A DNA stretch of 29,053 nucleotides from Planctomycetota bacterium (GTDB lineage: Bacteria; Planctomycetota; Planctomycetia; Pirellulales; Pirellulaceae). The DNA is taken from the NCBI GenBank assembly GCA_024277285.1, contig JAJRVM010000129.1, forward strand, positions 1 to 29,053. The letters run 5' to 3'. This document shows positions 22,819 to 29,053 of the stretch, piece after piece. Made by a program: the position numbers and the translations under genes. The notes under the pieces are model-generated. The model saw only the letters and a list, made by a program, of their open reading frames with translations. It did not search any database and was not told the origin of the DNA. Within the stretch, counting starts at the first letter, position 1. The number at the start of each line of letters is the position of its first letter.

Positions 22819-24426
22819 ATGAATAGACTTAGCGCGTCAAATACGGTTTGGCGAACGTGCATGGTGCTGTGGAGTATGGTGCTGTGGTTTGCTGTTTCCT
22901 GCCCGGCGGTTGTGCTCGCAACTGACGGATTGGTGGCTTCCGAGAGCGTATTCAACGTGCGGCAGTATGGTGCTGTGGGGGATGGGAAAACGCTGGACAC
23001 CGAGGCTATTCAGAAGGCGATTGATGCGTGTGCCAGCGGCGGCGGCGGAGAAGTGCGATTGAGCGGAGGCGTGTTCTTATCTGGCACGATCTACTTGAAG
23101 AGCAATGTGACGCTTGAGATCTCCAGCGGTGCCGTCCTGCGCGGTAGTCGAGATATCAAGAACTATCCGAGTATCACCCCCAAGATCATCTACCTGTATC
23201 GTGCTCGGTTTACCAAATACTTGATCTATGCCGAACGGGCCGACAATATTGCGATTACAGGACGCGGCACGATCGACGGCCAGGGGCAATTTTTTCCACA
23301 TAAGCCCAACGATGACGGCAGTCGCCCCTATATCCTCCGCTTCAGCGAATGCACGAATGTGTTGGTGCGCGGTGTTACGTTACTCAATTCCCCGCGCTGG
23401 CACTCGCACTACCTGGCCTGTGCCAACGTGACAATCGATGGCATTACAATCAAGAGCGAGATTCGTGAAAATCGTGATGGGATCGACCTTGATAGTTGCA
23501 GTAATGTGCGTATTTCCAACTGCTTCATTCGGTGTGGTGACGACGCGATTGTTTTGAAAGCAACTGCCACGCGGCCGTGTCGCCGCGTGACGATCACCAA
23601 CTGCGTGCTCAGCAGCAAGGCGAGTGCCTTGAAGCTGGGAACGGAGTCGAATGGCGGTTTCGAGGATATTACGATTAGCAACTGTGCGATCTACGACACC
23701 GGCTACTCGGGGATCGCGCTGGAGATGGTCGATGGCGGCCGTTTTGACCGCGTTAACATTTCTAACATCGTGATGAAGGACGTCGCCGTGGCGATCTTCA
23801 TTCGTTTGGGAAACCGGGCGCGGCCGATACCCAATGTGGATCCACCCGGCATGGGGCGGATGCGCGACATCATGATCAGCAATATTCAGGCCAGTGGTTT
23901 GGGCGCGATTGGCTGTTCGATTACCGGGATTCCCCGATTTCCCATCGAGAATGTTACCTTGGCAAACGTCCGGCTACGATTTCGCGGTGGTGGGCGCGCG
24001 GAAGACGCGTTGCGGGAAGTGCCCGAAAAAGAAAATTCGTATCCATCTGGAAAAATGTTTGGCGTCTTGCCTGCGTATGGATTATTCTGCCGCCACGTGA
24101 CGAATCTGAGGCTTCACAATCTGGACCTGGCATTTGAGAAAGAGGACCAGCGACCTGCCATGGTTTTTGATGATGTTCGTGGCCTGGACGTCTCCGGGCT
24201 CCGTGCGCAAGTTTCAGAGTCTTGCGAAGCGATGCTGCGTCTAAGTCAGATTCAAGACGCGCTGATCCACGACTGCCTATTCCGTGGGCCGATCAACACG
24301 TTCGTAAAGGTCGAAGGGGACCGGACCGAACGGATCTTGTTGCGGAATAACGATCTCAGCCGAGTTGCTCGTCCCGTGGATGTTGCCAAGCATGTGCGAC
24401 GCGATGCTGTCCGTTGGAAAGACTGA
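22819..24426 (+). CDS. Exported GH28-family polygalacturonase-like enzyme
   Basis: A 535-residue exported right-handed beta-helix enzyme. The ATG at 22819 has GGAAG eight bases upstream and gives a signal peptide (VLWSMVLWFAVSCPAVVLA). A start at 22747 would add 24 unlikely residues. It begins with the pectinase-type FNVRQYGAVGDGKTLDTEAIQKAI and continues with parallel beta-helix coils rich in (V/I)xIxxN. The acidic residues of GH28 are visible: RDGIDLDSC (219-227) and CGDDAIVLK (239-247). The usual GHG motif is replaced by SALKLGTES (269-277), which occurs in divergent GH28 subgroups, so it may act on a decorated galacturonan or rhamnogalacturonan and not plain pectate. Confidence 0.85.
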   Translation: MNRLSASNTVWRTCMVLWSMVLWFAVSCPAVVLATDGLVASESVFNVRQYGAVGDGKTLDTEAIQKAIDACASGGGGEVRLSGGVFLSGTIYLKSNVTLEISSGAVLRGSRDIKNYPSITPKIIYLYRARFTKYLIYAERADNIAITGRGTIDGQGQFFPHKPNDDGSRPYILRFSECTNVLVRGVTLLNSPRWHSHYLACANVTIDGITIKSEIRENRDGIDLDSCSNVRISNCFIRCGDDAIVLKATATRPCRRVTITNCVLSSKASALKLGTESNGGFEDITISNCAIYDTGYSGIALEMVDGGRFDRVNISNIVMKDVAVAIFIRLGNRARPIPNVDPPGMGRMRDIMISNIQASGLGAIGCSITGIPRFPIENVTLANVRLRFRGGGRAEDALREVPEKENSYPSGKMFGVLPAYGLFCRHVTNLRLHNLDLAFEKEDQRPAMVFDDVRGLDVSGLRAQVSESCEAMLRLSQIQDALIHDCLFRGPINTFVKVEGDRTERILLRNNDLSRVARPVDVAKHVRRDAVRWKD

Positions 24427-24750
24427 ACAAGGATTTGTGCCACTCCATGCGGAAACGGTGTTACCAATCCTGTTAGCTCATGGTTTCTCGTGCGAATTTG
24501 CCATTACACCGTCACTTGCTGCACGCAGTGCGCCCCTCCAAGTCTCTTTCAATCGCCAACAGCGTGTCACATTACCGAAGTTGGCATGTATGTTCCGGTA
24601 CCGAGTGTTCTTGGAAGGCGTATTGGGTGAACAGTGGTAAGTAGTCCGCGCGTTGCTAACGGGTCGAATGTGGTTGCGGCTCACCGTTGCTGCATATTAG
24701 ATTATGTTGCGCGTGTTTCGATAACGCACTACGATTTTGAAGGGGATTAC
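24427..24750. other. 324-bp gap, nothing recognised
   Basis: Between GH28 and the sialidase-like gene on the same strand. No hairpin terminator or repeat was seen. Its length argues for a separate promoter of the second gene. Confidence 0.5.
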
Positions 24751-25758
24751 ATGACTGGTTTATCTTTGTGTGTCATGGTCGCGTTTGGGCCGGTACCGTT
24801 CCATACGGTGGTTGCGCCGGTGGGTGAGAAGAATCCGCGTAACAGCGAGGCGGCGATTGTACCGCTCAAGGACGGGTTGTTGCTGCTGGGTTGGACGGAG
24901 TTTTACGCCGGCAGCGGTGCCGATCATGGGCCTGCACGAATATCTGGAAAGACATCGAAAGATGGCGGCCGCACGTGGGGCGACAAATTCACGTTGGTGG
25001 ATAACGATGGCGGTTGCAATGTGATGGAGGTGAATTTCCTTCGCTTGCGCGATCACCGCATCGCGCTGTTCTATTGCCAGAAGAATTCCGAGAGCACCGA
25101 TTGTCGCGTGATGATGCGCACGTCGGCTGATGAAGGCAATACTTGGAGTCGTGCGTTACAGATCAGTCCTGCGGGGAAATACACCGGATTGACGAACGGT
25201 CGATGCATTCGACTGACCACCGGCCGAATTTTGCTGGAAGCTTGGGAGGGAGGCGACAGCTACTGCTATCTGTCCGATGACGATGGCGTCACCTGGCGCG
25301 AATCCCAGCGAGTCAAGCCGGGCAACGGCTCCTGGGAACCTGCCTGTATCGAGTTGAAGGATGGCCGTGTCCTGATGTTGACACGAACGCAATTGGGTGG
25401 TCAGTACAAGAGTATTTCGAAGGATGGGGGTGCAACCTGGAGCAAGCCTGTTTCGACGGCGCTGGTCGGCACCGCCGCACCGGTCTCGATCAGCCGGATC
25501 CCGACAACCGGCCACCTGCTTGCAATTTGGACTCATAACCCAGGTGCGTCCAAACGGAATCCGCTTACTGCGGCCATTTCGGAAGACGAAGGCAAGACGT
25601 GGGAGCATTTCCGAAACATCGAGGACGCGCCTAATGATGCGTGGGCCTATCCTGCCGTGACTTGGGTCGGCGATCGCGCGCTGCTCACCTATTTTAACTA
25701 TGCCGGAGGCCTGTCACTGCAGTTGAAGATCTTGCCCGCCAGTTGGTTCAGTGAATGA
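24751..25758 (+). CDS. BNR/Asp-box sialidase-like glycosidase
   Basis: A 335-residue six-bladed beta-propeller of the sialidase superfamily (GH33-like). The start at 24751 follows AAGGGG by five to six bases. Five Asp-boxes are visible: SKDGGRTW (69-76), SADEGNTW (125-132), SDDDGVTW (175-182), SKDGGATW (223-230) and SEDEGKTW (277-284). The first strand (NPRNSEAAIVPLKDG) resembles planctomycete and Bacteroidetes exo-alpha-sialidase-annotated proteins. The N-terminal hydrophobic stretch (SLCVMVAFGPVPF) is short, so export is uncertain. The catalytic Arg triad cannot be assigned, so the sugar released is unknown. Confidence 0.8.
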   Translation: MTGLSLCVMVAFGPVPFHTVVAPVGEKNPRNSEAAIVPLKDGLLLLGWTEFYAGSGADHGPARISGKTSKDGGRTWGDKFTLVDNDGGCNVMEVNFLRLRDHRIALFYCQKNSESTDCRVMMRTSADEGNTWSRALQISPAGKYTGLTNGRCIRLTTGRILLEAWEGGDSYCYLSDDDGVTWRESQRVKPGNGSWEPACIELKDGRVLMLTRTQLGGQYKSISKDGGATWSKPVSTALVGTAAPVSISRIPTTGHLLAIWTHNPGASKRNPLTAAISEDEGKTWEHFRNIEDAPNDAWAYPAVTWVGDRALLTYFNYAGGLSLQLKILPASWFSE

Positions 25759-26109
25759 ATGTGGTGTGAGGAGCGTTTCTCGGCGCGGAGAGAGCCTGCC
25801 ACATCGAGAACCGCAAGCAGAGATGCGGTCGCGCGACGCACATCCAGAAAAGGAACCGCTGATGAACGCTGATGCACGCTAATCATGAAGAGCTCGCCGA
25901 CCGGGTTGAGACAAGTCCAGAGGATGTCTCTCAAGGTGGCGTCGTTGCGTAGGCTGCCAAGCAAGATTCTAGCCACGCACTCGATCACTGGATTCTCAGA
26001 CTACTTGGAACCAGCGTGTTGGGGTGTAAGATGTGCATGCGTGAACGAACCAAGTGTCTGATCTAGCTTACTACTCAACCTGCGGGCCTAGCTCGCGTCA
26101 GGTCGCAAT
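25759..26109. other. 351-bp gap with a 10-bp tandem element
   Basis: Holds three 10-bp units (25855-25884: ACCGCTGATG, AACGCTGATG, CACGCTAATC) followed by a flank similar to that at 17203. Nothing else was recognised. Confidence 0.6.
25855..25884. repeat. Three 10-bp tandem units, related to 17173-17202
   Basis: Units share CGCTGATG or a one- to two-base variant. Both here and at 17173 the array is followed by AAGAGC and CGCCG within about 20 bases, so the two are diverged copies of one element. Confidence 0.6.
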
Positions 26110-27057
26110 GTGGACAACTATTTGAAACCGTACGGTGATATCGAACTGCAGCGACGGATGGTAAGTGATCGGCCGCGCACGGACGCTTTTGCCACGGCGA
26201 TTCGGGAAGTCGTTCACGAGAACGCCGTGGTCTTGGATGTGGGGACGGGAACGGGCATTCTGGCGATGTTAGCGGCCAAGGCTGGTGCGCGAAAGGTGCA
26301 TGCCGTTGATATAACGGATATCGCCGATGTGGCTGCCGATTTGGTCGAGGCAAATGGTCTGTCGGGGCAGGTCGAGGTTTTTCATGGTCGAGCGAGTGAA
26401 TTACAGTTGGACCAGAAGGTCGATCTGATCATCAGCGAGTGGCTTGGGAATGCGGCGTTCACCGAGGGGATATTGCCGGCCGTGTTGGAGACACGCGACC
26501 GCTTGTTGAAGCCGGGCGGCCGTATGCTGCCATCCAAGGTCCGGTTGCTGATCGCGCCATTGGATGAACCGATCTTGTACCAGAGTGAAGGGCCGGGGTT
26601 TTGGCGCGCGCCAATTCATGGACTGGATTTTAGCGGTCTGCAGGAGGTTGAATTATCACAAGGGCGTTCGATTCAGATTCGAGTCGAGCCGGCGGGGATG
26701 TTGGCACCTGGCCAGGCGTTTCTCGAATTCGATCTCCTCACCGCAACGATGGAAGATGTCTTGTTTGAGGGCGAATTCAAGTTTGAGCCGAGACGCGATG
26801 GCGTGCTCAACGGGTTTTGTTTGTGGTTCAACGCGGACCTTTCTCCCGGTGTCACACTTGACACGGGGCCGTTGAGCCCGGAGACTCACTGGGCGCAGAC
26901 TTACATGTCGTTCGCGCCACACCCGGTGCGTGCCGGTCAGCTGCTCGAGGTGCGAGTTGCGGTTGGCCTGCATTCGGACGCTCCAGATTCGCCCAGTCGC
27001 GATGTCGAAGTCCGTGTTGGTGTTGGCGAGGACGAGATCAGTTACCTGATCGAGTAG
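26110..27057 (+). CDS. PRMT-like protein arginine methyltransferase homologue
   Basis: A 315-residue class I methyltransferase with the full layout of eukaryotic type I PRMTs. The N-terminal helix YLKPYGDIELQRRMVSDRPR mirrors the PRMT YFxxY motif region. Motif I is VLDVGTGTGILAMLAAKAG (41-59). The double-E loop is ISEWLGNAAFTEG with E110 and E119 nine residues apart as in PRMT1, and the THW loop is PETHWAQTYM (T259, H260, W261). The C-terminal half (about 145-315) is the beta-barrel. PRMTs add methyl groups to protein arginines; bacterial examples are uncommon. The start is GTG: in-frame sequence upstream reaches a stop at 26089-26091, and the overlapping ATG at 26108 is in another frame and soon stops. 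The substrate is unknown. Confidence 0.85.
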   Translation: MDNYLKPYGDIELQRRMVSDRPRTDAFATAIREVVHENAVVLDVGTGTGILAMLAAKAGARKVHAVDITDIADVAADLVEANGLSGQVEVFHGRASELQLDQKVDLIISEWLGNAAFTEGILPAVLETRDRLLKPGGRMLPSKVRLLIAPLDEPILYQSEGPGFWRAPIHGLDFSGLQEVELSQGRSIQIRVEPAGMLAPGQAFLEFDLLTATMEDVLFEGEFKFEPRRDGVLNGFCLWFNADLSPGVTLDTGPLSPETHWAQTYMSFAPHPVRAGQLLEVRVAVGLHSDAPDSPSRDVEVRVGVGEDEISYLIE

Positions 27058-27413
27058 GTGGCCGCTGGGGCTGTGCCTCAGGACGTGTTCTTGGGCCTCA
27101 GGACGTGTTCTTGGGATTCGCCGATTCACGGTGGAGCGGCGTGGAGATGAAGATCGCTTGGTGCTGCTCCATAATCGAGATAGGCAACCGTTCGGGTCGC
27201 TAAGGACATGTGCATTCATGATGCAAGTGATCTCATTGCCCGTTGGCGTTGGTTGCCAGCGTCATCCGAGAGCGGTCGTCACGCCGGCGCGGGAGACGTT
27301 ATGGGGCTCGGCTCGCAGTACCGCTTGCATGCGCGATGTCGGCTCCCTTCGTCATTCGTCATCGGTAATTCGCTACTTGCGAAGAGTTGCGATCGCAAAG
27401 TGGCGCTGTCCTT
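27058..27413. other. 356-bp convergent gap with a 20-bp duplication
   Basis: A perfect 20-bp tandem repeat GCCTCAGGACGTGTTCTTGG occurs at 27075-27094 and 27095-27114. Nothing else was recognised. Confidence 0.7.
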
Positions 27414-28541
27414 CTAGGACGCTGTCGCTCTGAGATGATTGACCAACACGACGGCCATGGCAAGTCGACGGTGCGCGCGATTGGCGTTTGGGGCGGGCGT
27501 GAGTGTGAGGCCCTCGGCCGTGATCAGCTCTTCGAGGGAACGAAAACCGGATTGCCGTTTTCCAAAGATTGCCTTGAGCACCAGGCAACGCGGTTGCGAC
27601 GCCTCCATGTTCTGCAGCAGTTGGTATGTTTTCTGGTGATAGACGATCAGCACATCGCCTGAGCGCAGAAAATGACGCCACCGTTCGCGGAACTCGCTGT
27701 GAGAGACCGCCGCCGCAACGTCCGTCGCGGAAAGCTGCATGTGTCGTAAGTCGCCCTCGGCCAACGGCGTGGGGTGTTCAACGCAGCAAGAGAATGATTC
27801 GGTTGTGCCGAGACGCCGAGCGACCCAGTTAACCGGCATCGGAATAGTGCGACGGCGGCCCGGATGACCGGGAGTCGATTCGCCATAGGCAACCACCAGT
27901 CGCTGTGCGTCTCCCAATAGAGCATGGGGCAGGTGACGCGGCTGTGGTTGCCGCTTCGCGTTGCGTCGCCATGCCGCATGGCCTGCTGGATGGCTCAGCT
28001 GCGTTTCCACCATCTGAGTGAACGCACTCACGAGCTTGTCCAAACCGGTCGTGTCGGGTTCCAATACTTTCAACGCGGCGACGACGGCTTCCAATGTCGA
28101 AAGGCTGTGGGCGTTGGGCTCGCGCCGGATGCGATACTGTCCCGGCGTGGTTGGCGACAATCGGTAGCAAGGTAATGCGCACAGCTGTGGGACATCGCGA
28201 ACAATGGTCTTGGCCTGGTGCCATGTGCCGTCAATGATTACCAATTGGCTTGGCCGCTGGTCCGGATCCACATCGTCAAGCGACGGGGCATCTGCCTGTG
28301 GGTAGAGGAGCCCCGAGTTTGCCTGGATCGGCAGGGAGTGCGTAGCCAATCGCCGGTTGTGATCGACTACCAATTCGCACCGCCGCAGAGCCTGTCGCAC
28401 GATCCTTGCTGTATTGAATGGATGAAAACGCTCGCCGACGTGCTGCAGGATCAACACGTCCGTGCGGTTTTCGATCTGCGGAATCGCCGCGCAAAAGCAA
28501 AGCGACATCGGCCGAAAGCATTGATAGCAGCGCTGCCGCAC
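27414..28541 (-). CDS. DTW-domain tRNA-uridine aminocarboxypropyltransferase with C-terminal extension
   Basis: A 375-residue protein. The first about 190 residues form a DTW (TapT/TYW3-SPOUT-related) domain: a zinc knuckle C5-C8...C15-C17 (RCYQCFRPMSLCFC), the segment HVGERFHPFNTARI, and the D-x-T-W signature IDGTWHQAKTI (D104, T106, W107), then RIRREPNAHSLSTLEAV. DTW enzymes transfer the aminocarboxypropyl group of SAM to uridine in tRNA (acp3U). The remaining about 185 residues include HFLRSGDVLIVYHQKTYQLL and CLVLKAIFGKRQ, which I do not recognise; this is much longer than the roughly 230-residue Escherichia coli TapT. The start at 28541 places the zinc motif at the N-terminus as in the family. 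Confidence 0.85.
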   Translation of the reverse strand: MRQRCYQCFRPMSLCFCAAIPQIENRTDVLILQHVGERFHPFNTARIVRQALRRCELVVDHNRRLATHSLPIQANSGLLYPQADAPSLDDVDPDQRPSQLVIIDGTWHQAKTIVRDVPQLCALPCYRLSPTTPGQYRIRREPNAHSLSTLEAVVAALKVLEPDTTGLDKLVSAFTQMVETQLSHPAGHAAWRRNAKRQPQPRHLPHALLGDAQRLVVAYGESTPGHPGRRRTIPMPVNWVARRLGTTESFSCCVEHPTPLAEGDLRHMQLSATDVAAAVSHSEFRERWRHFLRSGDVLIVYHQKTYQLLQNMEASQPRCLVLKAIFGKRQSGFRSLEELITAEGLTLTPAPNANRAHRRLAMAVVLVNHLRATAS

Positions 28542-28846
28542 TTGTTCTTCCCATCCACGCGTCGGTGACTTCTGATTTCCAGCCCTATTCTACAGGCCAC
28601 ACGCCCGTCGTGAACCAGGCATTCTGATTTCGGAGGAACAGCGCCTATGTGACCGGCGCGTGTCATATTTGCCGCGTTCCATGTCAGTGTGGTCTGACGC
28701 GTGCGGCCCGAAGGGCCGCTGCTATGGAAGCCCAGGGTGAAGGTCGCCGAAGGCGAACGGAACCCTGGGTGACACGTACCATCACCAACACGGCCGAGCG
28801 CACAACGTTCCACCACATCGCCACTCGGCCGAGGCCGCATCAAGAC
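28542..28846. other. 305-bp gap with nested hairpins
   Basis: Contains the hairpins of 28703-28769 and an inverted pair CGGCCGAG (28791-28798) and CTCGGCCG (28824-28831). No gene of its own. Confidence 0.65.
28703..28769. repeat. GC hairpin followed by a nested double hairpin
   Basis: GCGGCCC-GAA-GGGCCGC (28703-28719). Then an outer stem CCCAGGGT (28731-28738) with ACCCTGGG (28762-28769) encloses an inner stem TCGCC-GAA-GGCGA (28744-28756). The style matches the two hairpin arrays. Confidence 0.8.
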
Positions 28847-29053
28847 GTGGCTCCACTCCAGGCCAGACGCACACGATCGGGTTCATCGCCTATTCTTGTT
28901 CTTGGAACACTACGTAACTCGCAGGGCTGCCCAGACTACCAAAACGGAAGCAGGCGTCAATGGCCACGCTTTATCTGTCTCGAGTGCGGCGAGTTTCGCG
29001 CCACGGTGAACCCGCGCAACAATCTGGCGCACTGCTTCAGTTGCGGCCGAAAC
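28847..29053 (+). CDS. CHC2-type zinc-finger protein, 5' part
   Basis: An open frame runs off the right edge. Its last 30 or so codons read RWPRFICLECGEFRATVNP then NNLAHCFSCGRN: a CxxC...CxxC zinc ribbon with the ATVNPxxNLAxCF pattern of CHC2 (DnaG primase-type) fingers found in primase-like and mobile-element proteins. The preceding NSQGCPDYQNG also looks coding. The start given is the GTG at 28847 and is uncertain; an ATG at 28960 is in another frame. The protein likely continues with a Toprim or related domain outside the window. Confidence 0.5.
   Translation, partial: MAPLQARRTRSGSSPILVLGTLRNSQGCPDYQNGSRRQWPRFICLECGEFRATVNPRNNLAHCFSCGRN

Overview
The window looks like a chromosomal segment of a free-living, polysaccharide-degrading bacterium, most likely a planctomycete (Pirellulales-like). 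This is an inference from gene content (many exported sugar-active enzymes, a GH172/DUF2961 protein, a GAF-PAS hybrid histidine kinase, URO-D-like and isochorismatase-like proteins), from loosely packed genes mostly in single units on both strands, and from intergenic regions full of short GC-rich palindromes. No marker gene fixes the taxonomy. No rRNA, tRNA, CRISPR array or intact insertion sequence was seen.

Layout. 1-661: 3' part of an NAD(P)-binding reductase/epimerase. 824-2095 (-): TAT-exported enolase-superfamily enzyme. 2096-3048: repeat-rich gap with an exceptionally strong hairpin. 3049-4164: secreted lectin-like protein ending in a polypurine repeat. 4334-5983 (-): isochorismatase-like hydrolase followed by a secreted unknown. 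6171-6638 (-): universal stress protein. 6920-9754 (-): hybrid sensor kinase. 10207-10755: periplasmic LTxxQ protein. 10859-11921: a decayed chimera of a URO-D-like gene and a GH106-like glycosidase. 12353-12954 (-): BrnT-like/Xre toxin-antitoxin pair behind a palindromic promoter. 13152-13499: hairpin array. 13500-14402 (-): ArsM. 14756-15177 (-): HicA/HicB pair. 15528-17069 (-): GH172. 17436-19067: GH20. 19137-19368: 71-bp tandem repeats. 19731-21821: glycosyltransferase-like protein. 21930-22436 (-): NYN nuclease. 22819-24426: GH28. 24751-25758: BNR sialidase-like protein. 26110-27057: protein arginine methyltransferase (PRMT)-like protein. 27414-28541 (-): DTW-domain tRNA aminocarboxypropyltransferase. 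Right edge: start of a CHC2 zinc-finger protein.

How it fits together. The exported enzymes (MR-type enolase, GH172, GH20, GH28, sialidase-like) suggest scavenging of complex, partly acidic polysaccharides. They are scattered single genes, not a co-transcribed utilisation locus. Two toxin-antitoxin pairs, a glycosidase relic and a possible element protein at the right edge mark the middle and right as accessory DNA.

The least conventional signal is the repeats. Several unrelated palindromic or tandem repeat families touch or supply the stop codons of neighbouring genes: the reductase, the lectin-like protein, the stress protein, the GH106-like relic and arsM. Two hairpin arrays 10 kb apart share a module in opposite orientation. 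This points to small mobile palindromic elements that settle at gene 3' ends.
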